From Desulfobulbaceae bacterium BRH_c16a (GTDB lineage Bacteria; Desulfobacterota; Desulfobulbia; Desulfobulbales; Desulfocapsaceae), in assembly GCA_000961725.1 (NCBI GenBank), contig LADS01000045.1, forward strand, positions 1 to 64,000: a stretch of DNA of 64,000 nucleotides. The letters are read 5' to 3'. The notes under the pieces were generated by a model. It saw nothing but the letters and a program-made list of their open reading frames with translations. It did not search any database and was not told where the DNA came from. Of the stretch, positions 43,559 through 53,072 are shown one piece after another; the first letter of the stretch is position 1, and each line of letters begins with the position of its first letter. The position numbers were made by a program, and so were the translations under genes.

Positions 43559-44548
43559 ATGAAAACTAATAAAATATTGTATTTCTCCGGTGACGATTTA
43601 AGAGCAATCCTAACCATGGAAAAGTGCATAGAAGCAATGGCAACGGCATTCAGAGCCTTGAGTTCAGGTCAGGCCTCCATGCCTTTACGAACAGGTCTGG
43701 AAATGGTTGCAGACAATGCCACCGCGTTATTTATGCCGGTCTATTTACCGGGTATCGGCAAAGTTGGAGTAAAGACAGTTACCATGGCCAGGAACAACCC
43801 GGCCAAAGGCCTGCCCCTGATACATGCGATGATGATGATATTCGACTCAAGCACCGGTGTGCCACTGGCAGTACTGGACGGTGAAGTCATCACCGCCATG
43901 AGGACCGGAGCGGTTTCAGGCTTAGCGACTTCCCTGCTGGCAAAAAAAGATGCTCGCACTGCAGCAATCATTGGAACCGGAACTCAAGGGGAAACACAAC
44001 TCGAGGCAGTATGCAATGTAAGGGATATTCAAAAAGCATATGTCTTTGATATACAGGCCGCCAGAGCAGACGCCTTCGCCGCGAAAATGACAAGAAGGCT
44101 GAATATCGAGGTGGTTGTTGCAGGCTCTGCAGCCACTCTTCAGAACGCTGATGTGATATGTACCGCAACGTCCTCTAATAAACCTGTATTTGATGATGTG
44201 TATATTAAAAAGGGCGCACACATTAACGGTGTTGGTTCTTACAAGCCGGATATGGCTGAAATTTCACCTGAAACCATTGCCAGAGCAAAGGTCGTTGTAG
44301 ATCAGATTGAGGCATGTCTGGCCGAAGCCGGAGACTTAATACAGCCGATTCAGCGAGGAATTATCACTAAAAATCATATTCATGGTGAACTTGGTGAACT
44401 TGTAACAGGTAAAATCTCGGCGAGAGAAACCGACGATGAAATAACGGTATTCAAATCTGTCGGACTTGCTGTTCAAGACCTGATAACCGCCGACCTCGTT
44501 TTAAAAATTGCTCAAGAAAAAGACCTGGGGACAAGTCTTACCTTATAG
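43559..44548 (+). CDS. Ornithine cyclodeaminase / alanine dehydrogenase family protein
   Basis: This 329-residue NAD(P)-dependent enzyme of the OCD/mu-crystallin family has an N-terminal substrate domain (LRTGLEMVADNATALFMP, EVITAMRTGAVSGLAT) and a Rossmann domain with IIGTGTQGETQL. The family includes ornithine cyclodeaminase, archaeal-type alanine dehydrogenase and imine reductases; which activity is present cannot be read from sequence. Divergent pairing with serine dehydratase favours amino-acid breakdown to pyruvate. ATG at 43559 has GAGGAG upstream. Confidence 0.88.
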   Translation: MKTNKILYFSGDDLRAILTMEKCIEAMATAFRALSSGQASMPLRTGLEMVADNATALFMPVYLPGIGKVGVKTVTMARNNPAKGLPLIHAMMMIFDSSTGVPLAVLDGEVITAMRTGAVSGLATSLLAKKDARTAAIIGTGTQGETQLEAVCNVRDIQKAYVFDIQAARADAFAAKMTRRLNIEVVVAGSAATLQNADVICTATSSNKPVFDDVYIKKGAHINGVGSYKPDMAEISPETIARAKVVVDQIEACLAEAGDLIQPIQRGIITKNHIHGELGELVTGKISARETDDEITVFKSVGLAVQDLITADLVLKIAQEKDLGTSLTL

Positions 44549-44706
44549 TAACATGTTGTAAGCCTTGGCTTCTAAAACTGCCGCCGGTTGGATAATCCTA
44601 TCAGTTGTCTTTTTAATTACTGAATGGTATTGGTGTCTATGATCTGCGAGCAGCCTTGGCATCATTTTCATAATTCACCAATTCAGCATCACTCCGAGGA
44701 GTCCTC

Positions 44707-45450
44707 ATGGCCGGCAACACTGTTTCCCTTTTTATTCAATGCCTGGTCGACACCATGTTCCCGCAGGTCGGCGAAGCGATGGTCACCGTTTTTGACCGGC
44801 TGGGCATCCCGCTTGCATATCCGGAAGGACAGACCTGCTGCGGTCAGCCCGCCTTCAACAGCGGATATAGAAAGGAGGCTGCCGCCGCGGCACGCCATTT
44901 TATCGAGATCTTTGAGAGTGCCGAAACCATTGTCTGTCCATCCGGCTCCTGCGTCCATATGGTTCGTCATCATTACCCGGAGCTTTTCCCGGGCGATGCC
45001 GACATGGCTGCGAGAGCGCGGGCCGTTGCCGCAAAAACTTTTGAAATGACGGAATATCTGGTAGATGTTCTGGACGTGACCGACACCATGGCCGAATTTA
45101 CCGGCACTGTCACCTATCACGATTCCTGTCATCTGAGCCGTGGTCTGGGCATCGCCTTGCAGCCGAGGATTCTGCTTAAAAACATTCGGGGCCTTGAACT
45201 CATCGAAATGCAAAACAGCGATACCTGTTGCGGCTTTGGCGGTACTTTCAGCATCAATTATCCGGAAATCAGTACAGCCATGGTGGACGAGAAAATAGAC
45301 AATATCCTTGCCACCGGGGCGGACGCCGTGGTCGGCTGCGATATAAGCTGTCTGATGAACATTCAGGGTCGCCTGTCCAGACGCGGGGAAAAGGTTAAAG
45401 TGCTTCATGTTGCCGAGATTCTGGCCGGCTCCCGGGGAGGCAATGCATGA
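44707..45450 (+). CDS. lutA: Lactate utilisation protein LutA (CCG-domain Fe-S oxidoreductase)
   Basis: This 247-residue LutA/LldE subunit has two CCG-domain repeats: QTCCGQPAFNSGY with CPSGSC, and HDSCHLSRG with DTCCGFGGTFS. These cysteines are expected to bind an iron-sulphur cluster. It is the first gene of lutABC; its stop overlaps the lutB start by four bases (ATGA). Start ATG has GAGGAG. Together the three proteins oxidise L-lactate to pyruvate in the cytoplasm. Confidence 0.95.
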   Translation: MAGNTVSLFIQCLVDTMFPQVGEAMVTVFDRLGIPLAYPEGQTCCGQPAFNSGYRKEAAAAARHFIEIFESAETIVCPSGSCVHMVRHHYPELFPGDADMAARARAVAAKTFEMTEYLVDVLDVTDTMAEFTGTVTYHDSCHLSRGLGIALQPRILLKNIRGLELIEMQNSDTCCGFGGTFSINYPEISTAMVDEKIDNILATGADAVVGCDISCLMNIQGRLSRRGEKVKVLHVAEILAGSRGGNA

Positions 45451-46919
45451 ACCCGACTCAAAGCTCCGATTATCGTACAGCGGCTGTTGCAGGAATCGGC
45501 TCGGAACGCCTGCAAAAAAGCCTGCATGGCCTGCAGGATCGGTTCGGCAAAGGCGCGATGAAACTGTGGGCCGGGATGGAAGACCGGGAGATGCGCAGCC
45601 GGGTGAAAGATTCGCGGATGAGGACTCTTGAACATCTGGACATCATTCTCGCCGAACTGGCAAAAAACGTCAGAGCGCGCGGGGGGCAGGTTTATTTCGC
45701 GGAAACCGGTCAGGATGCTATTGATTATACCATAGAAGTTGCGAAAAAAAACGAGGTCAAGCGGGTAGTCAAGGGCAAGTCGATGACCTCGATGGAGATC
45801 AATATCGACCCGGCCCTTGAAAATGAAGGTATCGAGGTGGTCGAAACCGACCTCGGGGAATACATCATACAGCTGGCCGGAGACAAACCTTCCCATATCA
45901 TCGCCCCATGTATTCACCTGGACCGCAACCAGATAGGCAGGCTTTTTACCGATAAACTGGGAATCGACTACACCAACGATCCGCCGGCGCTCACTCTTGC
46001 GGCACGCAAGGCCTTGCGCGAAAAGCTGCTCAGTGCCGACATGGGGCTCACCGGCTGCAATCTGGCCTGTGCCGAAACCGGTCACATCAGTCTCGTCTCC
46101 AATGAGGGCAACATCAGAATGGCGACAACCATGCCGCGGGTGCTGGTCGCCCTCATGGGCATGGAACGCGTCGTTGCCACCCTCGCCGAACACCGGGAAG
46201 CACTTCAGCTCCTGACCAGGGGGGCGGCCCTGCAGAAACTCTCGACCTACGTCAGCTTCCTGGGCGGCCCGGCGGCCGAGGACGATCCGGACGGACCGCA
46301 GGAATTTCATCTGGTAATTATCGATAACGGCCGCTGCAAGATTCTTGCCGATCCGGAATTTCGCGAGGTACTGGCCTGCATCCGGTGCGGGGCATGCCTC
46401 AACATCTGCCCGGTATACGGCAAGATCGGCGGACACGCCTACAATTCGCCCTATTGCGGCCCGATCGGGGCAGTGATCACGCCGCTGCTCGACGGCATCA
46501 ACAAACACGCCGATCTCTGCAAGGGCGAAACCCTGTGTGGCGCCTGCAGGGAGATCTGCCCGGTTGAAAACGATCTGCCCCGGATGCTTGCCGCCCTTCG
46601 CCATAAACTGGCCTATGGCAGCGACCGGTGGAATACCCGGCAGCACAACCCGGCCGAAGCCTACGCCTTCAGCTTCTGGCGGCTGCTGGTCACCAATGCT
46701 TTTCTTTATCGAAGCTTCATCGCCATTGGCCGGATTTTCCAGTGGCCCTTTGTCAAAAAAAACAAAATGATCAAAAAAATGGCAGGCCTGGCCTCAGGTT
46801 GGACCGCGCACCGTGATCTGCCGCCGATTGCCGGTCGCACCTTTTCCGAACTCTGGAAAGAGAAATACCGCACCACTCGGCCGGCTGGCCCCGCAGCCAA
46901 GATTGAGGAGGAAAAGTGA
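45447..46919 (+). CDS. lutB: Lactate utilisation protein LutB
   Basis: This 490-residue LutB/LldF subunit has a LUD domain (about 70-300, including KGKSMTSMEINI and TGCNLACAETG) and two [4Fe-4S] motifs, CIRCGACLNICP (near 312) and CGACREICP (near 367). The C-terminal tail (KKNKMIKKMAG) may contact the membrane. It couples lactate oxidation by LutA to an acceptor. It overlaps lutA upstream and lutC downstream (TGATG). The 490-residue length is normal for the unfused form, unlike the fusion at 24215. Confidence 0.96.
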   Translation: MNPTQSSDYRTAAVAGIGSERLQKSLHGLQDRFGKGAMKLWAGMEDREMRSRVKDSRMRTLEHLDIILAELAKNVRARGGQVYFAETGQDAIDYTIEVAKKNEVKRVVKGKSMTSMEINIDPALENEGIEVVETDLGEYIIQLAGDKPSHIIAPCIHLDRNQIGRLFTDKLGIDYTNDPPALTLAARKALREKLLSADMGLTGCNLACAETGHISLVSNEGNIRMATTMPRVLVALMGMERVVATLAEHREALQLLTRGAALQKLSTYVSFLGGPAAEDDPDGPQEFHLVIIDNGRCKILADPEFREVLACIRCGACLNICPVYGKIGGHAYNSPYCGPIGAVITPLLDGINKHADLCKGETLCGACREICPVENDLPRMLAALRHKLAYGSDRWNTRQHNPAEAYAFSFWRLLVTNAFLYRSFIAIGRIFQWPFVKKNKMIKKMAGLASGWTAHRDLPPIAGRTFSELWKEKYRTTRPAGPAAKIEEEK

Positions 46920-47674
46920 TGGATAACCAGAACAGTTTCCTTGGTAATATCCGCATCGCCCTCGGTCTTGGTGCCGGCGAGGAGCGGGATAAAAGCCATT
47001 ACCCCGCCCTGTTTTCCTCCCCCGACACCGGCGCAATCGTCGCACGGATGCAGAACCGGACGGCAGAGGAGAAGGAAGAACTTGTCAATCTCTTCCAGGA
47101 AAACGCCAGGGCTCTCGGCATTCACACTCATATCGCCCTGACCGACAGCGATGCCGCGGGTATTGTAGTGGAATTGATCCGCAGCAAAGAGCCGGAGTTC
47201 ACGCATACCAAACATATTATGCAGCACGACCACCCGGATATCGCGGCCCTGCAGCTCTGGAAACGGTTCAACAGAGAGGCGGTCACCGTTCACACCACCT
47301 TCAGTGCGGATAGCGAGTTGCGCGAAAAAACCATCACCTCGTTTATCGGCATAACCGCCCCGGTGATCGGGGTTGCCGATTCGGCTACCGTAATCCAGTT
47401 CACGACACCGGGGCAACCTCGCTCCACTTCGCTGGTTCCTTCCATCCATCTTGCCCTTTTACGGCGGGACAGGCTGGTGGCCGATCTCAGTGAAGCCTAT
47501 GCCCTGCTGGGAGAAAAAGGTTATCCGGACAGCTTCGTTTTTATATCCGGCCCATCCAAAACCGCCGACATTGAAGCCCAGATGGTGCACGGCGCGCACG
47601 GCCCGCGGGAAATGCACCTGATTGTATTGCCGGCCGCTGACGGCCCCCTGGGCAAAAAGGAAATTTCCTTATGA
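46919..47674 (+). CDS. lutC: Lactate utilisation protein LutC
   Basis: This 251-residue LUD-domain LutC/LldG subunit contains the family core GITAPVIGVADSATVIQF and FISGPSKTADIEAQMVHGAHGPRE (first 15 residues are the diagnostic part). The ATG overlaps the lutB stop by one base and has a strong GAGGAGG ribosome binding site. It completes the lutABC operon. The stop overlaps the start of an AI-2E-family transporter gene, placing that protein in the same transcript. Confidence 0.94.
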   Translation: MDNQNSFLGNIRIALGLGAGEERDKSHYPALFSSPDTGAIVARMQNRTAEEKEELVNLFQENARALGIHTHIALTDSDAAGIVVELIRSKEPEFTHTKHIMQHDHPDIAALQLWKRFNREAVTVHTTFSADSELREKTITSFIGITAPVIGVADSATVIQFTTPGQPRSTSLVPSIHLALLRRDRLVADLSEAYALLGEKGYPDSFVFISGPSKTADIEAQMVHGAHGPREMHLIVLPAADGPLGKKEISL

Positions 47675-48765
47675 ATAAGGATTTGATCAGCAAAACCACG
47701 CTGCTCGGGCTGGTGGTCGTCATTTCGGCCCTCTTTCTCTCGATGATCCATCAGTTTCTGATGGCTATTTTCATGGCCGGCCTGTTTTCGGCGATGGTCG
47801 CCCCAGCCCACAACTGGCTCACCAAAAAACTGAAAGGCAGAGAGAACCTTGCTTCGATTATCACCGTCATAGGCATCGTCCTGCTGGTTTTAATCCCGCT
47901 GGCGGTACTCGTCACTCTGGTTGTTGCCCAGGCAATCAACGTCGGTCAGTCGGTTACGCCATGGGTCCAGCAGTTCATTAAAGAGCCGACGACCGTTTCG
48001 GTTCTGCTCGAAAACGTCCCCTATTACCAGGAGATTCTTCCCTATCGGGACATTATCATCCAGAAGGCCGGAGAACTTGTCGGCACCGTTACCTCCTTCC
48101 TGATAGATTCTCTCTCGTCCTTTACCAAACTGACCATCAATGCCGTCTTCTCGTCGATCATCATGCTCTATGTCATGTTCTACTTTCTCTCGATGGGCGA
48201 TGTACTGCTGCGAAAGATCTTATATTTTCTTCCCCTCGACGACTGTAACGAGCAACGGCTTCTCGACCGGTTCACATCGGTTGCCAGAGCGACAATCAAG
48301 GGTACCGTGATTATCGGCATCATCCAGGGGGCAATCTGCGGCATCGCCTTTGCCTTCGCCGGGATCAAAGGTCCGGTCTTCTGGGGCACCGTGATGGCGG
48401 TGATGTCGATTATTCCGGCCTTCGGCACGGCAATCATCTGGGTTCCGGCCCTTATAGTCCTCGCCTTGCTCGGGGATTTCAGCGGGGTGGTCATTCTTGC
48501 CGTTCTCTGCGGCCTGGTAGCCGGCAATCTCGATAATCTCCTGCGTCCCCGCCTGGTCGGCAAAGATACCGAGATGCACGATCTCTTCGTCCTCTTCGGC
48601 ACCCTCGGGGGCATCTCGATGTTCGGGCTGCTGGGCATTATGCTCGGACCGATCGTGGCCGCGCTGTTCATTACCATCTGGGAGATCTATGGCGATGCCT
48701 TCCAGAAGTATCTGCCAAACGTGGAAATCGTTCTGAAGAAACGGCAGGACGACGACCAGGAATAA
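47671..48765 (+). CDS. AI-2E-family transporter (PerM-type)
   Basis: This 364-residue membrane protein of the AI-2E/PerM family has about eight helices, including paired N-terminal helices (about 8-45 and 60-85) and the C-terminal half with GVVILAVLCGLVAGNLDNLLRPRLVG. Members include an AI-2 exporter and Na+/H+ antiporters, so substrate is open. Its ATG overlaps the lutC stop by four bases, which ties expression to lactate oxidation and suggests a carboxylate- or ion-related role here (inference). Confidence 0.88.
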   Translation: MNKDLISKTTLLGLVVVISALFLSMIHQFLMAIFMAGLFSAMVAPAHNWLTKKLKGRENLASIITVIGIVLLVLIPLAVLVTLVVAQAINVGQSVTPWVQQFIKEPTTVSVLLENVPYYQEILPYRDIIIQKAGELVGTVTSFLIDSLSSFTKLTINAVFSSIIMLYVMFYFLSMGDVLLRKILYFLPLDDCNEQRLLDRFTSVARATIKGTVIIGIIQGAICGIAFAFAGIKGPVFWGTVMAVMSIIPAFGTAIIWVPALIVLALLGDFSGVVILAVLCGLVAGNLDNLLRPRLVGKDTEMHDLFVLFGTLGGISMFGLLGIMLGPIVAALFITIWEIYGDAFQKYLPNVEIVLKKRQDDDQE

Positions 48766-48801
48766 AACCTTCCCTTTCTACAAATCGAGGCCCCCCAGGC
48801 A

Positions 48802-49686
48802 ATGCCCTATATTCTCCTCATTCTCACCACCTTGTTCTGGTCCGGAAATTTCGTGCTCAGCCGGGGAATGCATGCCGATATCCCGCCTTTTGCCCTCTCT
48901 TTCTGGCGTTGGGCGGTGGCCTTACTGATTCTCGCCTGTTTCGGTCTGCGCCATCTTCTCGCCAACCGGGAGATGGTCGTAAAGCACAAATACTTTCTCC
49001 TTATTCAGGGGATTCTGGGAGTGGCCGGTTTCAACAGTTTCGTCTACATGGCCATGCAGACGACCACTGCAATCAATGCAGCCCTGGTAAACTCCTGTAC
49101 TCCGATCATTATCGTCCTGATTTCCTGGATCATGCACCGGGATCGACTCAGCTTGCGCCAGTGTCTCGGGGTGGCGATCTCTCTTGGCGGAGTGGTGCTG
49201 ATCATCTCCCGCGGTGAACTGTCGACCCTGTACACCTTACAGTTCAACACCGGCGACATTCTCGTTTTTCTTGCGGCAATCTTCTGGGCGCAATACTCCG
49301 TCAACCTGAAAAACTATCCGCAGGGCCTGCATCCTTTAGCCTATCAGACCGGTATTGTCATCGTCGGCCTGATTTTTCTTCTGCCGCTCTATCTGCTTGA
49401 AATCTCCACCGGCAGGACCATGGCCGTAACCACTTCCACTGTGGTCACAATTGTTTATGTAGCCGTCTTTGCCTCGGTGCTGGCCTTTATCTTCTGGAGC
49501 CGGGCGGTAGCCATGCTGGGCGCCAATATCGCAGGGCCCTTCATTCATCTCATGCCGGTTTTCAGCACGATTCTCGCGGTAATTTTTCTTGGCGAGGCTC
49601 TCACCGGCAATCATATTCTCGCGATTCTCCTGATCTTCGGAGGAATCTGTATGACGACATTTCGGATAAAAAAGAGAAGGGACTGA
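48802..49686 (+). CDS. EamA/DMT-family transporter
   Basis: This ten-helix transporter has two EamA repeats (about 1-135 and 150-290), with family segments FWSGNFVLSRGMH, TTAINAALVNSCTPIIIVL and AFIFWSRAVAMLGANIAGPF. It lies 36 bases after the AI-2E-family gene on the same strand, probably at the end of the lut transcript. The substrate is unknown. It is distinct in sequence from the DMT protein at 16274. Confidence 0.88.
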   Translation: MPYILLILTTLFWSGNFVLSRGMHADIPPFALSFWRWAVALLILACFGLRHLLANREMVVKHKYFLLIQGILGVAGFNSFVYMAMQTTTAINAALVNSCTPIIIVLISWIMHRDRLSLRQCLGVAISLGGVVLIISRGELSTLYTLQFNTGDILVFLAAIFWAQYSVNLKNYPQGLHPLAYQTGIVIVGLIFLLPLYLLEISTGRTMAVTTSTVVTIVYVAVFASVLAFIFWSRAVAMLGANIAGPFIHLMPVFSTILAVIFLGEALTGNHILAILLIFGGICMTTFRIKKRRD

Positions 49687-49705
49687 CGCAGTTTTCCACA
49701 ATGCT

Positions 49706-49744
49706 CGTCTGCCAGGATTAACCGAGCGGCTATCCTGGCAGACG
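49706..49744. terminator. Strong hairpin between convergent genes
   Basis: CGTCTGCCAGGAT and ATCCTGGCAGACG form a perfect 13-bp stem with a 13-base loop, between the DMT transporter (+) and aspS (-). No T tract follows on either strand, but the position favours bidirectional termination. Confidence 0.65.
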
Positions 49745-49753
49745 ATGACGCGA

Positions 49754-51538
49754 CTATTCTTTCCAGTCGGGACGGATATGCAGTTCGGTCAGTTGCTTGC
49801 GGGCGACCGAAGCGGGTGCGTCGGTGAGCGGACAGGTAGCCTTCTGGGTCTTCGGGAAGGCAATGACGTTGCGGATGGAATCGCTGCCGGTTATGATCAT
49901 CAGCAGCCGGTCGAGACCGAATGCCAGACCACCATGGGGCGGAGCTCCCAATTCCAGCGCCCTGAGGAGAAAACCGAATTTCTCGGCCGCCTCTTCGGCG
50001 CCGATCCCAAGCACCTCGAGAACCTTGGACTGCAGGTCCCTCCGATGAATACGAATTGAGCCGCCGCCAATCTCGGTACCATTCAGAACCAGATCATAGG
50101 CACGGCTTAATACGGCCGATGGATCGCTGTCCAGCTTGGCGATATCTTCTTCCTTGGGCGCGGTAAATGGGTGGTGCAGGGCCTGATACCTTTTGTCCTT
50201 TTCATCGTACTCCATCAGTGGGAAATCGGTTACCCAGAGGAAACTGAAATCATCCTTTTTCAAAAGCCCCAGACGCCTTGCAAGTTCGACCCGCAATTCG
50301 GAAAGAACCTGCAGGACCACCTTTCTGGTGTCGGCCCCGAAAAAGAGTAAATCCCCTTCCACCGCTTCGGTTGCCGTTGCGATTGTCGTCCGCTCTTCCT
50401 CGGTAAAGAATTTGCCGATCGGCGACTGCCATTCGCCACCGGCCTTTATCTTGACCCAGGCCAGACCCTTGGCACCAAACTGGGCGACATACTCGGTCAG
50501 CACATCGAGCTCCTTGCGGGTGAACTCGGCGCAGCCTTTGGCGTTGATTGCCCGGACCGTGCCCCCTTTGTCGGCAATGTCCCGGAACACCTTGAAACCG
50601 CAGGTGGCGGCAATGGCGGTTAGATCGACAAGTTCAAAGCCGAAGCGAACGTCGGGACGGTCGGTGCCGAAGCGGTTCATCACCTCGTCGAAGGTCAGCC
50701 GCGGAAAAGGCGGGGTCAGGTCAAGACCAAGAGTCTCCTTGAACAGGGCGGCGATCATCCCTTCGTTGATCGCCATGATCTGTTCCTCGTCGACAAAGCT
50801 GAGTTCCATATCTATCTGGGTAAACTCCGGCTGCCGGTCGGCGCGCAAATCCTCGTCGCGAAAGCACTTGACGATCTGGTAATAGCGATCCATGCCGGCG
50901 ATCATCAGCAGCTGCTTGAACAGCTGGGGCGATTGCGGCAGGGCATAAAATTTTCCGGCGTTGACCCGGCTGGGCACCAGATAGTCGCGGGCGCCCTCGG
51001 GAGTGGAGCGGGTCAGCATCGGCGTTTCAATATCGAGAAAATCGTTGTCGTTGAGATAGTTACGGACGGTCTGGACCGCCTTGTGCCGCATGACCAGATT
51101 GGCCGCCATCTCCGGCCGTCGCAGATCGAGATAACGGTACTGGAGGCGGAGATTGTCCGAGACCTCGGTATCCTCATCGAGGGGAAAAGGCGGGGTTTCA
51201 CTGCTGTTGAGAATGCGCAGTTCGGAAACGAGAATTTCAATCGCTCCGGTTGCCAGTTTGGGATTGGCCATGTCACCGGGTCTGGCCACGACATTGCCCT
51301 GTATCGCCAGGACCCATTCACTGCGAAGCTGATGTGCTTTGGCATGAACTTCCGGGTTGATCTCCGGGTTAAAAACCACCTGGGTGATTCCACGACGATC
51401 ACGCAGATCGACAAAAATTACGCCGCCATGGTCACGCCTGCGCAGGACCCATCCCATCAGCGTTACCTGCTCGCCAACATTTTTTATTCCGAGGTCATTA
51501 CAAAAATGAGTCCGGCTCAACCTTCCCATCGATTCCAT
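49754..51538 (-). CDS. aspS: Aspartyl-tRNA synthetase
   Basis: This class II aminoacyl-tRNA synthetase charges tRNA-Asp. At 594 residues it has the bacterial architecture: anticodon-binding OB fold (about 1-105), class II core with motif 2 (FRDEDLRADRQPEFTQID) and motif 3 (GLAFGLDRLLMI), and the GAD insertion domain (about 290-420). Whether it also charges tRNA-Asn is not shown. It is 66 bases downstream of hisS on the same strand, a pairing seen widely in bacteria. Confidence 0.97.
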   Translation of the reverse strand: MESMGRLSRTHFCNDLGIKNVGEQVTLMGWVLRRRDHGGVIFVDLRDRRGITQVVFNPEINPEVHAKAHQLRSEWVLAIQGNVVARPGDMANPKLATGAIEILVSELRILNSSETPPFPLDEDTEVSDNLRLQYRYLDLRRPEMAANLVMRHKAVQTVRNYLNDNDFLDIETPMLTRSTPEGARDYLVPSRVNAGKFYALPQSPQLFKQLLMIAGMDRYYQIVKCFRDEDLRADRQPEFTQIDMELSFVDEEQIMAINEGMIAALFKETLGLDLTPPFPRLTFDEVMNRFGTDRPDVRFGFELVDLTAIAATCGFKVFRDIADKGGTVRAINAKGCAEFTRKELDVLTEYVAQFGAKGLAWVKIKAGGEWQSPIGKFFTEEERTTIATATEAVEGDLLFFGADTRKVVLQVLSELRVELARRLGLLKKDDFSFLWVTDFPLMEYDEKDKRYQALHHPFTAPKEEDIAKLDSDPSAVLSRAYDLVLNGTEIGGGSIRIHRRDLQSKVLEVLGIGAEEAAEKFGFLLRALELGAPPHGGLAFGLDRLLMIITGSDSIRNVIAFPKTQKATCPLTDAPASVARKQLTELHIRPDWKE

Positions 51539-51604
51539 AAGTTATCTATATGTTAAATTTTATACCCTTCAATTACGAAAAGCCGTTGCCAATACTTCAA
51601 CTTC

Positions 51605-52846
51605 TTATATACATCCGATAATAGCAGGTCCTGACAGCAGCACATTCTGTTGCTCTTCTGTTTTCATATTGCGCAGGATTCCATGGCCCGAAGCCAGTTC
51701 GGTATCGCCGATTATCAGCACAAAACGAGCACCGGCCTTGTTGGCCTGCTTCATCTGGCTTTTGAGGCTTCTGCCCTCATGGTCCATCGCTACAGACCGG
51801 ACTGTTCGGATTTCATGGGCAAGACCAAAACCGGCATGCACCCCCTGCTCCCCGATCCCGGCAATAAAAAGATCCAGGCCGGCACCTTCCGTTACAGCTG
51901 TCTCCTGTTGCTGCAGGAGAAGAACCAGTCTTTCCATGCCTAAGGCAAAGCCGATTCCCGGAGTATTTTTCGGCCCGCCAAGGGTTTCGACAAGCCCGTC
52001 GTATCTGCCGCCGGCGCCGACAGCGGCCTGGGCGCCAAGGTCGGAGGTTATGAACTCAAAGGTCGTCCGGCAGTAATAATCGAGCCCCCGGACCATAAAT
52101 TTATTCAGGCTGAATACCACACCTAATTGCCTGAGACCGGCCTGCACCTTCTGAAAATGATCGCTGCATCCATCGCAGAGATGCTCCTGAATCGATGGCG
52201 CCCCCTCCATCTGCTCGCGGCAGGCAGGCACTTTGCAATCGAGCACCCGCAACGGGTTGGTCACACTCCGTCGCTGGCAGTCACTGCAGAGGGACGGAAG
52301 GCGGTCGGTGATATAGGAAACAAGCTGAGCCCGGTACGCAGGCCTGCAGTCGGGACAACCGAGGGAGTTCAGCTCAAGACTGACAGTGATACCCAACTCT
52401 TTCAAGAGCATTGCCCCCATGGCCATCAGTTCGGCGTCGATCCGTGGATTTTCCGAACCCAGCACCTCGATGTCCATCTGGTGAAACTGGCGAAGCCGAC
52501 CCTTTTGCGGACGTTCGTGACGGAACATCGGACCGATGGTAAACAGCCGCTGCACCGGTTTCTGGGCATACAGACTATGTTCTATATAGGCCCGCAAGAG
52601 TGAAGCGGTCGCCTCCGGGCGCATCGTGATCTTCTTGTCGACAAAAGTATACATCTCTTTTTCGACAATATCCGTGGCCTCGCCGATCGATCTGGCAAAC
52701 AGTTCGGTTTCTTCAAGAATCGGCAGGCGGATCTCGGAAAAATGAAATCTCGCAAAAACATCCCGGGCCACTGTTTCGAGGTGCTGCCAGAGCTCTACCT
52801 CTCCCGGCACAATATCTTTAAACCCTTTCAGGGCTTGAATTTTCAC
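51605..52846 (-). CDS. hisS: Histidyl-tRNA synthetase
   Basis: This class II synthetase charges tRNA-His. Motif 2 (GPMFRHERPQKGRLRQFHQ), the histidine A box (VRGLDYYCRTTFEF), box with GGRYDGLVE and motif 3 (GIGFALGMERLVLL) are all present, with a C-terminal anticodon-binding domain. The 413-residue length is normal. Upstream is a good sigma-70 promoter (52906-52934), and aspS follows 66 bases after the stop. Confidence 0.97.
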   Translation of the reverse strand: MKIQALKGFKDIVPGEVELWQHLETVARDVFARFHFSEIRLPILEETELFARSIGEATDIVEKEMYTFVDKKITMRPEATASLLRAYIEHSLYAQKPVQRLFTIGPMFRHERPQKGRLRQFHQMDIEVLGSENPRIDAELMAMGAMLLKELGITVSLELNSLGCPDCRPAYRAQLVSYITDRLPSLCSDCQRRSVTNPLRVLDCKVPACREQMEGAPSIQEHLCDGCSDHFQKVQAGLRQLGVVFSLNKFMVRGLDYYCRTTFEFITSDLGAQAAVGAGGRYDGLVETLGGPKNTPGIGFALGMERLVLLLQQQETAVTEGAGLDLFIAGIGEQGVHAGFGLAHEIRTVRSVAMDHEGRSLKSQMKQANKAGARFVLIIGDTELASGHGILRNMKTEEQQNVLLSGPAIIGCI

Positions 52847-52905
52847 TGCAGTCTCCCGCTCAATTGGTAAATGGGGTTAGATACTGGTTGAGTCAAAAAC
52901 TTCGA

Positions 52906-52934
52906 ATTTAACCGCAATTTTGTGGTTTTGTCAA
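52906..52934 (-). promoter_or_regulatory. Sigma-70 promoter of hisS-aspS
   Basis: On the minus strand, TTGACA (52929-52934) and TTAAAT (52906-52911) are separated by exactly 17 bases, about 60 bases upstream of the hisS start. Confidence 0.7.
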
Positions 52935-53001
52935 GTTCACCCCTGTCAATCGCCTTTCTTCTCCGACTGATTTTCAAACAATGCCGCGCATCACACTGTT
53001 C

Positions 53002-53030
53002 TTGACAAAAACCGGCAAGAGATGCATTAT
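53002..53030 (+). promoter_or_regulatory. Sigma-70 promoter of the NMO-like gene
   Basis: TTGACA (53002-53007) and CATTAT (53025-53030) are separated by 17 bases, about 42 bases upstream of the ATG at 53073, which also has AAAAGGAG. Confidence 0.7.
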
Positions 53031-53072
53031 CTGATTTCTCGGATCTAACCTATAAAAAGGAGTTCTTTCAGC

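Noticed and set aside
41818-43629. Extended 603-codon reading of the serine dehydratase
   Set aside because: The first 78 codons lie across the divergent promoter region; a strong ribosome binding site and homology place the start at 43395.
44580-44706. Sigma-54-like TTGGCAT upstream of lutA
   Set aside because: The -12 half does not fit: at the required spacing the sequence is AT, not GC.
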